Source of the DNA: Liquidambar formosana
Lineage: Eukaryota; Streptophyta; Magnoliopsida; Saxifragales; Altingiaceae
DNA: 64,000 nucleotides
NCBI GenBank assembly: GCA_039720395.1
Contig: CM077820.1
Location: 55,744,196 to 55,808,195, forward strand
Direction of reading: 5' to 3'
Part shown: piece after piece, positions 34,429 through 47,416 of the stretch
How positions within the stretch are numbered: the stretch's first letter is position 1
How the letters are laid out: each line of letters opens with the position of its first letter
Translations under genes and position numbers: made by a program
The notes under the pieces: generated by a model
The model's input: the letters and a program-made list of their open reading frames with translations, nothing else
What the model was told of the DNA's origin: nothing
Databases searched by the model: none

Positions 34429-35684
34429 ACCCGGTTTTAGGCCCTACCTTATCTCAAGACTCAAGAGGATGAAACATATTATTACACAAGTGTGATGGCA
34501 TCGGGAAAAAAAAAACACACGAAAATCAAATTAAGGAAAGTGAAAAGTGAGTATAGCCTGTACACATTGCCCCTCGATTCCTTGTCGGCAAACGTGGAAT
34601 ATTGTAAAGGAGATTGATCTTGATTTATACTATTTGTAATTTTGTATAGTCCATCTTTAATTCATGTTTCTGGAGAAGGACATAGAGCAGTTAAGTCGAT
34701 ACTTTTTTTATTAATTTTTGGTCATATTGTGGTTGGCAGGATGGGGATACGCATGGTCTTAGAGATTCTCAGGGTCATTAGTAGGGTTATTATGGAGGAC
34801 CATAAAGGTATCAGCTCAAGTAGGTAAATTATAAAAACACAATAAAAACGCTAGTATGCCTACTTTCAAGTTTCAAAAACACCTGCTGTGAAGATTGGGA
34901 TGCAACAAAATGTGTAAGGCCCACCTCAGATGTATGCACAACAGTATAAAAATAATTAGATTGCATTTGATCCTTACCTTTTGCAACAACAAGAATTTGG
35001 CCTACATGGTTTTTATCATGTGAATTGTTCACAGTAGCCACAACCATAGATTTTCCAAGAACCTTAGTATGCAAGGAAAATGCAGAACTTATTAGAAATC
35101 AACAATGAATAAGCCTCAATATATTATCTATCTATCTATCTATCTATACAAGGCAATTCATTGTGATCCTTACAAGGCAATTCATTGTGATCATAGTATG
35201 CATTGACAATGTCCCAAGTGGCCACATACTGTAGATTTTCCAACCCAAACTCCATCCGATGGAAATGCAGGTTTAATAAATTGGAATAAATGATGCGTAA
35301 CCCTCAAAATATATATATATATATGTAAACAAAAATATATAAAGGATTCACAAAGCAAACATAACTTTGATACTTAAGGACAAAGTCCAAGGAAAACATG
35401 GGACCCATGTGTTGGACACATGTCTGAACGTCCTGGATTATGGTGAGAGTTAAAGGCCCATGTGAAGAGAACCGATACATAAAAAGGCAATTCATTAAAA
35501 AGATCCCATATAAAAAGAACAAATTATCCAATTTGACAGATCAAGTAGTATGCATGTCCAAAATGCAAGTAGATTATTTCCACTTTACATCTTATAAAAT
35601 CACACTAAATCAAGTAACCAGCTTTTGGTTTTGTAGCGTCCCCAGACTCTTGGGATCAGAATACCTACTTTAGTGTTGAAGGTT
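32852..35684. other. Spacer rich in homopolymers, no gene seen
   Basis: Holds the 3' end of the germin-like transcript, C19-A20 (33158-33196), an AT run (33916-33931), a 39-base A run (34389-34427), a TATC microsatellite (about 35120-35147), and a short direct repeat CAAGGCAATTCATTGTGATC (35150-35193). No protein-like frame is present. The segment before 35684 is the 3' UTR of the glutamyl-tRNA synthetase on the other strand. Confidence 0.5.
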
Positions 35685-38600
35685 TTACTTCAATACAGTT
35701 TGCTGCCTGCCATCTGGGATCGCAAAAAGAACAATAGGCTTTGAAGGTCTCACAAAGGGAGCATCACATCTAAAATAGCCCTTCCTCTCCAGCTGCAGTA
35801 TCTCCCCACGTTTCAAATTTCGCATGTTAGAGTCCCCAAGTGCAGCAGTCTCCCTTTTTGTACATGGGTTAACCACATCAAGGAAATCCTCTCCTTCTTC
35901 CAGCTGCAATCACAATTCAAAACAATAACAAACACCAATCATGATTATAACTTCTTACCCCCCCCCCCCCCAAAAAAAAAAAAAAAGAAAAAAAAAGGTG
36001 GGTGTGGGGAGAGAGAGAGAGAGACCATAATTCTACCTATAACCCAAAGCTTCAATATATTCAGCACACCATGTGTAAGCAATAATCATATGATAAGTAG
36101 GATAATTCTCCAGATGGAGATTAGATGTATGAAACACCTATTGACACGACAATGCTGTCCACAAGTCTATGATACCAGTTTGGACAGTAAGAAACAAGTC
36201 AGCCTCCATTTCCTAAAACATGTGAAGAATAGTGTATGTATAATGCTTACTAGAACCATTACAAAACCATTACTTTCCTAATTGTTTCAGGATTTTATGC
36301 ATTGCTGCTCAAGTAACATGTTATTTATATTAGAATTAGTATACAGACTTGAACAGTCATATAAATAGTTACTACATATGTTCCATACAGTACATTCACA
36401 AAATCACATATGCAGCATCCTTGTGTCTGAATTTTGGGGATTTGCCATGCCTAACTTGTTCATGTTGGAGCATGACACTAATGTCCATGTCAACAGCTCA
36501 TAATGAAAAAGTTCCTTGGTGTGTACTCTATCAGACTGAGTAGTATGCAGACTTGAACAATCGTATAAATAGTTACTACATACATTCCATACACTAAATT
36601 CACAAAATCACATATGCAGCATAAGGTGTCTGAATTTTGGGGATTTGCCATGCTTAACTTGTTCATGTTGAAGAATGACACCAATGTCCATGTCAACAGG
36701 ATCATATTGAACAAGCTTCTTGGTGGGTACTCTATCAGAATGAAATAACCAGCAATAAAAAAGTACACCTGGTTATGAAACAAGTTTCCATTTTTAATAT
36801 TGATGCGAAGATATGTCTCATGTACATGGGCTAAGCCCTTTATATTTTATTCTAATATACAGTTTTACTTCGTCAAAAAAAGATAAGCACGGTTTTGTGG
36901 GTTTTATGGGTTAAATAGCCAAAAATCTACATCAATCCGGAAAGTCAACAATTTGAAAATTTTATGGTTGTAGAACAGAACACATGGATACAACAAGTTT
37001 AGCAAATCAGTTGACTAACACATACCTTCTTCTTTGTGATTAAATAATCAAACTCCACCAACGAGAGGTTAACTAATTCACTTGTATCAGGTAGCCAGGT
37101 AAGCTTCAACTTTGTGGTCTTAACAGATCCTTCAAGATGCAAAATCCCACTTAATCGCGTGACATTTCCATCCTGATCTTTAACAATTTCTTTTACTATG
37201 GCATTCCCCCAATCCATTAAAGTAACTTCCTCATCTACTGTAATGGACTCTGCATCAGCATGGTCAATCCATATCCTACTTGTGTAGGTTGTGCACTTTT
37301 CTCCAGCACCTTCATATTTCTTATGCCTTGGTATGATGCGGACAAATGGTTTCTCAGGAACATCAGTCAGGGTTAACAACACGCGACATTCTTCAATGAC
37401 AGCAGTATGTCTGGGACACACAGGATCAATAATTTTCTTATTAATGGTCCAGAGTTTGTCCCACTCCATGAGATTGAGATTTTTTGATGCCCCCTATAAC
37501 AGAATGATAAATAAATAGATATTAAACTTCAGGGGCATGGATAGATCAAAATGCCTGTCTAGTAAACTGGTGTAGCTCTGTGGACATGATGTTGCAAAAT
37601 GTGGATGCAATATATAAAAAGGCAGACATATAGATAAAAGAATTTGGACTTGGCTCTTACCTCAGCCTATCTTATAGAGTTACAGCCAAAAGAATTCATC
37701 AATCTATACAAATGTTACTACAAAGCTATTATGTTCTTTTGGGTGATCAAAAAGATGATAAATCTAAGTAAGGTGTTATTGGTGGATGATTAGGATCTTG
37801 CAAATCAAGTTCTGGCTGTAAAGACCTTGCCAGTGGGACCCCTCAGAGGTCAAGTCTTTGGCCACTTTTTTGCACTCCAGCTATGACTAACTAATGAAAA
37901 ATATTGTAGGGAGTATAACAAAATTTAAACATTACCCAGACTCTAGGTCGTAGCTACATATTGTCATACCTGTTCAAGAATGAACTGTATCAATGCCCCA
38001 ATTTTCAGACCTCTACGCACAATTCCTTGGACAGTCGGGAAACGAGGGTCATCCCATCCATCAACCCTTCCATTTTGAACAAACCAAAGAAGTTTCCGCT
38101 TGCTGAGAAGTGTATAAACCATATTCAACCGGCTAAATTCATAAATGTGAACCCTTCGTACTCCCATATCCTCTTGAATCCTGAGATACTGAGCATTGCG
38201 ATCATGGTATTCACTAGAACGGAGTGCATGCGTGATACCTTCTTCAGCATCAACAAATGGACATGCAAAATCATAGGTCGGGTATAACTTATACTTGGAC
38301 CCAATCCGATGGTGGGGAACTGGATTGCAGCGATAATAAACTGGATCTCGCAGTGACTTGTTGGGGTCCTGCATATCCAACTTCCCACGTAGACAGCACC
38401 GCAAACCCCTTTCGGATCCTGCAATCATTTCCTTCCATAATTCCATATTCGTCTCTATGCTATTATTCCTGCAAGTTGACTCGATGCCATCCATTCTTTC
38501 TTTCTGCATTTGCTCACGTGGTGTATCATCCACATATGCTTTACCCTTGCGAATCAAATTTTCAGCCATTTCCATCAAGCGAGGAAAGTAATCCGAAGTA

Positions 38601-40561
38601 TATGTTACCTCTTTGTATTCAATACCCAAAGTCTCAATGTCTTTCAAAATGTTTTCTACAAACTCATTGCTTTCTTTAGCAGGATTTGTATCATCAAAAC
38701 GCACAATCAGCTCACCTTCATACTTTTGAGCAAAATAATGGTTCAGTAGAGCTGCTTTTGAGTGTCCAATGTGAAGATAACCACTTGGCTCAGGTGCAAA
38801 ACGCAAGCGCACATTTTTAATCTTAGCATCTGGAAGATCCACTTCATATGTGGACCGGCTGCCAACTTTACCTTTTTCATTAATATCACCATTACCATTC
38901 TTCAAATCGTGACTGACCCCCTGTTGCTCTTTTTCTTTTAATGTGGCTTTTGTTGGCTTTCCCAGGCCTCTTTTGCCAGCATATGTTGCTGTGACTTCAT
39001 TCAAGACAGCACTATGTTCTGCAGATATTGAATTGAACCACCGTGCTAGATTTTGGTATTTTTTTGATTTCCGCAAACTTTCCCATCTCTGCCCATTTCC
39101 TGCAGAATGCAAAATATTAAGCATGAAGCGAAACATCCATTTATCCTTTTTTTCTTGATAAACAACAGTTATATTAGAAACAATAAAGAGGACATTTCAG
39201 GTACACAAAATGATAACATAGGAACAACCAAGAAGGGGACATGAGCATTAACTTCTGGAAAATGAAGAAAGTGAGGACATCATATCCCTAGGATCACTAG
39301 AGATTATGTACAAAAAGCGATCATGTTGATGAATGTAAAACATCCAATCAACACAAGAAGTTGCCTGGATCATATTAAAATGATTCATGGTTATAAAAGG
39401 GAATTTTAAGAAATTGAGTAGTTTATAAATATCCTAAGGTGTTAATCCATGAATAAGTGATATCAGATACAGGGTTCATTGACATGCAAACAAATTATAC
39501 AACTATTTCATGAATGTAGCAGTTAGAAGAACCCGTTTGACAAGAAAAATCCAAGTAAAAGCTTTTAATAACATACAGCATTATAAAAATATATGGTTAT
39601 GAATTAATCAGTCTAGGATTTTTATTCAGGAATTTTAAGACAATGATCATCAAAAAATGGACCCCAATCGAAAATCCGAGGCAGTTTCTAATTATATTCA
39701 TGCCGAAATATAAGATATTTACCTTTTTCTGCTTGTTGAAAATATGAAGCAGAAAAAGTGGCCGTATTCGGTTTGTAATACAAACCTCATAATAATACTA
39801 TGTTGAAATTTTAGAGTGCTTGCTTGCTATAGTTTAACTTTAAAACAAGAAATTCATTTTTCAAAAAGCAAAAGATTATACGAGAACTTCATAGAAAAGG
39901 AACCATTAACAACCTCTCTAAATTGTACAAGATTTGCTCCAAAAGGTGCCTAATAAACACTATTGTCCTTGTGAACCGCAGTGTGCCCAATTGTATCTAA
40001 TGTTGGTGCCAACTGTGCATGGAAAATCACTAGCATTTTATTTATTTATTCTTTTAAAGACCGTGGTAATAAAAATAAAGAACAGAATTGACCAACATAT
40101 TATTTTTCTTAGCCTACTCTACAACTTTTATTAAAAAGGAAAAATTCAGTCAAGCTTGTTCTTTTATTTTACCAACAATGTGTGGTTTTTTTACCATGTT
40201 GATAAATTTCCATGCACAGCGATCACCAACATTAGATGCATTAAGATGCGATGGATTCACAAGGACATTGCTATCTACAAGACATCTTCTAGAGCAAATC
40301 ACATGTAATTTGGAGATGTTATTACTGTCCGATTTTCTGGTAATTTCTCATATGATATTCTGCTTTTTCAAAAATAATTTCTCGTTTAAAACTATACTAG
40401 AAGAATATTCTAAAAATTAAACATAATATTATTAAATCAGGTTCACACCTGAACATTGCTAGTTTAATACTTCATATTTACAATAAACACAAAGACGTAA
40501 CCAACATTTTTGTCATATGAATATACCTAAGAATGCCTCACATTTAAGATTTTTTTTTTTT

Positions 40562-40592
<31 letters not shown>

Positions 40593-42609
40593 TTTTTGGG
40601 GGTTGGGGAGAGAGGGGGGGGGGGGGGTGGCATTTTCCTTTCATAATCAGTTTGATTCCAGTCTTGTGCTTTATCTGGGCACCATAAATTTGTCGTAATG
40701 GTATCAGACAATTTATAGTCCTATAGAGTTGCAATCTAAAACCAATACCTGCAAGACCAGACCAGATCGCTATATCAGCGATTGAGAAACTATGACCGAC
40801 CAAGAAAGTACGATTCAACAAATAGCTGTCCAAATACATGCAGGCACTCTCAAATTCAGAACCAGATGAAAGGATGGGAGCATATTCTAGCCATTGATCA
40901 ATCTGAAAGAAAAAAAATTATTTAAAAAATAGTTATGGTTGAGCATTAGCAATATTGAACAGCATGGAACATCAGGAAACAATATTTAAAAATAAAAAAC
41001 AAAAATTCTTATTTTAAAAAATTTGGAGAAAATCACCTGGCCAGCTTCAAATGCACTCTGGCAGTAGAAATTGGGAATGCTTGCAACCCGACCCAGATAA
41101 CGAAGAAGCACATATGTTCCATGCAATTTCAACCTAGAATACAAGTTCAGTAAAAACATGAGCACGTGAAATCATTTCTTGCACTGCTTATAAATGGATT
41201 GCAAGCATATATAAGATCCCACAACTCATATGGACCAGGTAAGTCCACTGCTTTATATGGATTGCAATGAAATAAAGTTCTAGCAAGCACAAGGCACATT
41301 AATAAAAACAGCCAAGAATGCTACTACTCTCTATGACTATTGGCTTTAAGTCTTTAACATTAACAAAAATCAATGGAGCACAAAACAGAACTTCTTTGAT
41401 CATGTTACATATATGTAAAGAGTGCCACCTCAAAAGAGTCTATCACCCAAAATTAGATACAACATAGACAAATGTGCAATCAATGATATAAAACACAGCG
41501 CCATCCTAATTGAAAGCAATATATTTATCATCAAAAGTCAAGCAGTAAATATATGTACATAAAGTTATGGAAAAAAATGTATAAATATAAACCATCAACC
41601 AACATATAGAAATAAGTAAGCATTTATAGGATTAATGACACAATCAAGAATTGCTTGGCCTAATCATATTGGAAAAAGACAGTGAATTTTGGTGTTGGGA
41701 AAAGAGCAGAAAAAGGTTAATTTAAAATACATTGCAAATTAGTGGCCTTGATTGTCTTTATACTTCAAAGTTCACTACAAAAGATCCTTCATGTAAGGGC
41801 AGTTCCCAAATGGGTTGTAAAAAAACATAGATACACACACAAGTGATTGACATGGTGATTGACAAGTTAACTAGAGAGGGGCTCTCCTTTTTAGCTTTTG
41901 AAAATCATCGGGTAAGTCCCCAACAGACACAGGCCTTCAGCTTCCGCCTCTTGCTTTCTCTTTTTCTTTTTCTAAGCACAGTTTTAGTTAAATTAAACTT
42001 CAAAATAAATAAATTTTCTCTTTTTATTTTGTTATATTTTATTTTATTTTATTTTATACAAGCCTCTGTTTGGATCTTGGAGAAGTTGTGGGAAAGGGAA
42101 GGAAGGGAAAAGTTTAAAAATTCTTTAAAAATGCAATCCGTTTTTAGACGATTAACACCATTTTCCCTTCATTTCCCTAGTCTTTCTGAGATCCAAACAG
42201 AGCATTAAAAATAAAAAATAGAAAAATTTTAAAAAGAATCATCTACATGGACAGTTCAACTCTACTCATATCTCAGGCTGATAAGCTCAAAACTATGTAT
42301 TAACATGGGATCTTTGACCATTAAAAGGAAGCAATCAAGACAAAAAAATACATAAAAATAAACAGACAAAAGACCCTTGAAGGCGTGGACAATGAGGAAA
42401 ATGAAGCTCAAGATTAAATAGACAAAAAATAGAACGTAATGTTGAAGATAAAGTGAAAAAAAGAAAATATACCCATCAGAGAAGAGAAAAGTGGGAGCAG
42501 AGGCAGAATGCAGAGTGGAATCCAGCGATAAAGGAATGCCGGCAACTTTGGCCGCAGCAATGACCGATAGCGGAGGATTATCGGGCGAGAATGAGAGTTT
42601 AATCTCCAT
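35685..42609 (-). CDS. Glutamyl-tRNA synthetase, cytosolic type
   Basis: Charges tRNA-Glu in the cytosol. Six coding exons on the minus strand: 42609-42473, 41133-41037, 40902-40749, 39099-37970, 37493-37026, 35903-35685. All have GT-AG borders and stay in frame, giving 734 aa, close to the plant cytosolic enzyme. An N-terminal GST-like domain (residues 1 to about 150, FLVGHSFSIADIAIWSGLAG) is followed by a linker and the class I catalytic core. The HIGH motif (RFAPEPSGYLHIGHSKAALL) lies near residue 240 and the KMSKS equivalent LLSKRKL near 455. The C-terminal beta-barrel anticodon-binding part spans exons 5-6 and ends RQQTVLK. Exon 4 holds the whole Rossmann core. The last intron carries a tandem duplication, intron 1 a MITE and intron 3 a T22-G21 tract. 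Confidence 0.95.
36336..36743. repeat. Intronic tandem duplication, about 205-bp unit
   Basis: Copies from TTAGTATACAGACTTGAAC (36336) and TAGTATGCAGACTTGAAC (36541) run in parallel through TTTTGGGGATTTGCCATGC and GTACTCTATCAGA. They differ by scattered substitutions and short indels. The duplication lies in the last intron of the glutamyl-tRNA synthetase gene and touches no splice site. Confidence 0.9.
40550..40592. repeat. T22-G21 junction tract
   Basis: Twenty-two T directly abut twenty-one G, and further G runs continue to about 40627. It lies in intron 3 of the glutamyl-tRNA synthetase gene. Read on the transcribed strand it is C-rich then A-rich. Confidence 0.95.
42062..42203. mobile_element. 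Small MITE-like element in an intron
   Basis: The ends GCCTCTGTTTGGATCT and AGATCCAAACAGAGC are inverted repeats (one mismatch or indel) around a 142-base body without coding capacity. The size and terminal repeats fit a miniature inverted-repeat element. No target duplication could be defined, so the superfamily is open. It lies in intron 1 of the glutamyl-tRNA synthetase gene. Confidence 0.65.
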
Positions 42610-42681
42610 ATGTCAGCACCTGCACCAATTCACTTCACTTGAGATTAAAAACCTAAAATTATAAATATATAAGCATGTATG

Positions 42682-42684
<3 letters not shown>

Positions 42685-42732
<48 letters not shown>

Positions 42733-42746
42733 GATAGATAGATAGG
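42685..42746. repeat. Compound (TA)n(GATA)n microsatellite
   Basis: About sixteen TA units, then AAATA and seven GATA units. It lies 76 bases upstream of the glutamyl-tRNA synthetase ATG, probably in its leader or core promoter, and is likely polymorphic. Confidence 0.95.
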
Positions 42747-43038
42747 AGTTGAATGGAGGACGAAGGAAACAAGGGAAAAAAAAGTGTGGTACGTCTAGAG
42801 GGCCGGTTTTCTCTCTGAGACTGTGGGTGCAGACGGCGGCGACTGCAAAGGGTTGCGTTGGTTCAAAGAGAGAGAGACACGAACGCGGTTCTCTTTTTAG
42901 GATGGCTTTCCTGGAAGAGTCGAGGATGCACTACTGCACCCTCCTGTGAGTCTGTAACCCCTGGGATTGCGACATGTGGCAAGTGGGGTGAATGGACGGC
43001 TGTGGTCCAAAACGCAGAAAGCTACTGCCGTTTGAGGC

Positions 43039-44101
43039 CAAACTGAGGGAGCTTCACGCTGTGAGAGCCTGAGAGGCGTTAAGCTTTGATATGCAATATA
43101 TGTCTGGCTTCACCAAGCAAAGAGCCTACTTGTGTTCATCAGTTAAAGGTTTAGTTCCCTAACTGATGAACACTAGCAGCAGCAGCAACATACCCCCAAA
43201 AAAAAAAAAAAAAAAAAAAAAAGAACTATACATAAAAAATCCCTAACCCCTAACACTCCACCATGCATACACAAAGAAAAATAATAATAAAAATCATTCT
43301 AAACTCGATTTTTGAACATGCATTTCGGGGTTAGGGTTACACCCCACTACCTGGGTTTCAGGGGGCATGGAAGAAGACGCCGACGGGAGGTGAAATGGGT
43401 CGACGACTACGTAGTGTGCCGACGGTGAGGGGGGTCGGGACCCGAGAGAGATATCGAGATGGAGCAGTGGCAGCGGCAGCAGCAGCGGCAGGGGCAGGGA
43501 AAAAATGATCGGCGTCTCCTAAACCCGACAACGAGGGGAGTGCCGACGATGAGCGGGCCGGTGTGGCGTCCCGCTGACGGGGGAGAGGCTCGCCGATGAG
43601 TGGATCTGAGATTCGACAGGGGAGAGAGAGACAGGAGGGACGTCCAGCCAACGGGGGAGAGGACGCGATAGCGGGGAGGAGAGCGGTCCAGCCGACGGCC
43701 CCCGACGGGTGCTGACGAAGAGCTGGGGTGGAGCGCCGTCCGGCGAGGGGGGAGAAGCTCGTCGCCGGCGGTGCGTGGATCTGAGAGGGAGAGAGAGCGG
43801 GGGTGGAGAATGAATCTCAGATCTGAAAATTTGGGGGAAATAGGAATGATACCAAACGCAGCGTTTTGGTATGTTTTTTGAATCCCTCCGACCCACGCCG
43901 TTAAAGTCAGGCTACTCCCCTTCAAACGACCTTGTTTTTGTGCGTTTTGAATCCCAGCTATAAATCACTTCAATTGGACACATGTCGTTCATCTATCGGT
44001 TACTGGACGCTGCAGTTAAAGTGGGCAACTGCAGCAAATCCAAATCCAACTGAGGGAACTTCACGCTGTGAGAGGCGTTAAGCTCTGATATGCAATATAT
44101 G
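43039..44101. repeat. Direct repeat pair bracketing a 0.94-kb GC-rich segment
   Basis: 43039-43102 and 44047-44101 share ACTGAGGGARCTTCACGCTG, GAGAGGCGTTAAGCTYTGAT and ATGCAATATATG in order. Weaker similarity extends about 80 bases to the left of each (GACATGT.., GGACG.TG..). The arrangement suggests either a tandem duplication of the promoter-side DNA or an insertion between duplicated flanks. Confidence 0.8.
43370..43830. other. GC-rich, CpG-rich island of unknown nature
   Basis: About 460 bases rich in CGACGG, GCCGACG and GGGGAG strings in otherwise AT-rich DNA. The overlapping minus-strand frames are low-complexity Pro/Ser/Arg/Ala text without known similarity and look like a by-product of GC content. 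It could be an exon or leader of an unrecognised gene, or part of a GC-rich repeat. The palindrome-like AAACGCAGCGTTTTGG follows at 43855. Confidence 0.45.
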
Positions 44102-44122
44102 GGCGCCTTCGCTTAATCTATA

Positions 44123-46630
44123 CTAGTTGATGCACACGTGCGTTGCACGTGATAATATTTGTATTATAAAAAATAATTTTTAAATCAAATTTAAATTTCT
44201 ATACTCACTCATTGTTCATCTCCCAATACAACTCTAATTCATATAACTACCAAACTTTATCATGTAACAATTTTCTTCTAGATAGAATTCCTGAAATTTT
44301 AGTTTCCACACATTACCTTTTATCCTTCTCCCACTATAACTCAAATTTGTAAATTGTGATTTTTTTCACTTACGTAACAAATTTTTTTTCTTTTCCTGTT
44401 TGGATAGAATAATATTTATTTTAATTTTGCTTATTTTTCATTCCAATAAGATCAAGATGCAATATTGAAACTAACATCCAAATGAACTTAAGCAAAAAAA
44501 AAAAAAAAAAAAAGAGGTTTGAAAGATGGCTATACAACTGTAAGGAGATTCATAAACTTGCATAATGTTACATGTGTCTATATATATCATAAGATATAAC
44601 ACAAAGACTTGAAAAACCCTTGTTAAGATAATGAAGTTTTCTAAGAATATGGAGAAAATAATAAATAAATAAAAAACCGGCCACCAAATTAAAATTTGTA
44701 TGCACTTTTGGTCATCCAATTTTAAGCACGCCCATTATCACTGAATTAAGAGAATAATAAAAATCAAGATGCACTTATAATTTATTGATCTGGAAGATAA
44801 AAAACCACTATACAACTGGTATACTATAACAGATTTCAAGAAACAAAATTATTTACTATAATTGATCCTATAAATGATATATAAAAAAAAAAATAGTGAA
44901 ATTTATAGGGAACAATAACTTATAACCATAACAATGACAATTTCTTACAAACATATTTTGTTCAACAAATCACTAAAAAAAAAAAACCTAAAATATTATA
45001 TAAAATATAAAAATTGTAACGTACAAAAAATAAAGCAAATTAATCTCTTACGAATGGGAGTTTTAATCTCCAAGATTATATTATAGACATATTGAGCATA
45101 TCAAAACGAAGAATTTAGAAAAGAAAAAAATTTGGTACCTTTTTATGATGGGTTTTTGAGTCTGTAAAGAGAGAAAAAGAGAAAGATTAAATACTCAATT
45201 TATAAGAGAGAAGAGAAAAGAATTAATATCAACCTGATGCACAGGTTGATGGTTACTCACTAAGCATTATAAAATTAAACACGCTAGTATTTAATTCTAA
45301 AATTTTGAATGCTAACTATCTATACCTAAGCCCACCCAATACAAAGTCAAGAAACAGAAAAGAAAAACCCCTATATAATAAATAATAAATATTATAAAAG
45401 ACAACCACAAAAAATAAGGGTAGTTCTCAAAACTTGCTCATAGTTTTGAATGCTGCCTACAAAGAAGAGGGAGGGGTGGGGAGAGATGCCAAGAATCACC
45501 ATCGTTGATTATTTGTGAGATCCATTGGATAATATGCGGAGAATGTAAATTAAGACTAAATGTATAATAAAAGGAGAAAAGAAGAGAAGCATAGAGAAAA
45601 GAGGAGAAACATATGGGTAGAAGGGAGAAGGGAGACGTATGGTTGATTGGTTGTATATTATTATTAGGTCTCTAAATCAATAGGATGCGTAACTTGTGTA
45701 AAATAAGTAACCTTGTTATAATAACTTTTGTTCTATCATATTTAAATTTAAGTTATTCAGATTTCTAAGTATATATAGAACGCTTATGTGTTTTTTAGTT
45801 CAAATATATTTATATGCGTGGTTGGGTGAATGTTATGTAATCTTTGACTTTATATTGATAAATTTTTTTTCCTATATATCGATCATTTCAATCAGTTTGT
45901 GGTGTAGCTAGAATTAATAATATAACCTACAACAAAGAATCAAGACTCAAAACTCTCAAAGAAATTGAAACTTTTTTTTTTTTTTTTTTGTATCAAAAAG
46001 AGATAGTGCACTTAAGTTCATGGTGCATTCATAATTACATAAATAAATCAACAGAAAATCACTTAGACACTCAAAAAAGAAGAAAAAAATCACTTACCTT
46101 ATGCTTTAAATTTTCTCTAAATCACAATGAAGATATTGAAAACTCAACTAAACTCGATTCAATAAAACTTTATTCCCTCCTACATGAATCCTATTGGCGA
46201 GATTCGCTCAAAAAAAAAAAAACTATTGGAAGCAAGCGACAGATCCTTACCTTTATTTTTAAAGCACATGCACATGTATGAACCTCTATTAAAATGTCTA
46301 AAAAAAACATCACCACCAGCCGCGTTAATAGAATTATTGAAATAAAATAGATGAAGCAACTGATCGAGAACTGGGACGTTCACATGGGTTAAAATGGGGT
46401 AAAGTATGGAGATAGAAATGAAAAGGTATTAATTAATATGGAATAATGATGCATTGAAATTGTTAAAAGCAACCTATATTAAGGTATGTGTTTTAGAATT
46501 ATAGTTTCCATATTGCTATATTTCTTATATATGCAGAAGGGTGGGTAGTTGTGTATTTAAAAATTAAAATAAGGGTATATTAGTCAATCAAAAGTTTTTC
46601 TCACATTCATGTTTTTATAGGTAGTATAGA
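44123..46630 (-). mobile_element. Non-autonomous Helitron, 2.5 kb
   Basis: Read on the minus strand it starts TCTATACTACCTATAAAA (46630 downward) and ends in the hairpin CACGTGC-AAC-GCACGTG (44151-44135), eight bases, then CTAG (44126-44123). The bases outside are A before TC and T after CTAG, as expected for insertion between A and T. These are the standard Helitron terminal marks. No Rep or helicase frame was found, so it depends on other copies. Internal sequence is AT-rich with only chance frames. Confidence 0.83.
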
Positions 46631-46799
46631 TAAATATAGATAGATAGATATATAATATATATATCAAAAGAAGTAAAGGATTGAGTAATCAAAGTGTTTT
46701 CATCTTATGCAAAGGCATGATAAAATTATTAAATTTAAAACATTATTATCATTATTGAAAAAAATAATTTAACTCAAAAAAATTCACGTGCAATGCACG

Positions 46800-47402
46800 T
46801 GTAGACCACCTTTAATTTTAAAAGATGAATGTAAGAAAAACTTTTGACTGACTAATATACCCTTATTTTAATTTTTAAATACACAATTACCCACCCTTCT
46901 ACATATATAAGAAATATAGCAATATGAAAACTTTAATTTTAAAACACATACCTTAATATATTCTAAAACACATACCTTAATATATAAAACACAAATAGGA
47001 ATTCAAAAGAAATAGAAATTATAATTCTTATATAATAAATAGAAATATATAGGAATATGGAAACTATAATTCTAAAACAACAGCCGGAACACATATCTTA
47101 ATATATTCTAAAATACATACTTTAATATATAAAACACAAATAGGAATTCAAAGGAAATGGAAATTATAATTCTTATATAATGAATAAACAGTCGGATTGT
47201 AAATTTCACTTTCTTCATCAAGAGTAGTTTCAACTTTCAAAATTCTAAATATATATTTAAAGAGTTTTTACTCTTTCGTTGTACTTTCGAATTTTAAATT
47301 TTATCTTTTATGAAAAAATTTAAAATCTTTATGTATTTATTATTTTATATAACTAATATTACTTAAAAATATTCACGTGCAATGCATATGTGCTATATCT
47401 AG
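46800..47402 (+). mobile_element. Second Helitron, plus strand, decayed 5' end
   Basis: Its first 160 bases match, in inverted orientation, the 5' part of the minus-strand Helitron (AAAAACTTTTGACTGACTAA, CACAATTACCCACCCTTCTA). It ends with hairpin CACGTGC-AAT-GCATATG (47374-47390) and CTAG (47399-47402) followed by T. The start is TG rather than TC. Two internal direct repeats (about 46952-47039 and 47092-47190) are present. A complete hairpin CACGTGC-AAT-GCACGTG at 46785-46801 just before it looks like the 3' end of yet another member. Confidence 0.72.
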
Positions 47403-47416
47403 TTTGGAAAAGTGGG

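Noticed and set aside
43358..43925. Overlapping minus-strand frames of 97-172 codons
   Set aside because: Low-complexity Pro/Ser/Arg/Ala text in three frames at once, as expected from GC-rich DNA; no similarity seen.
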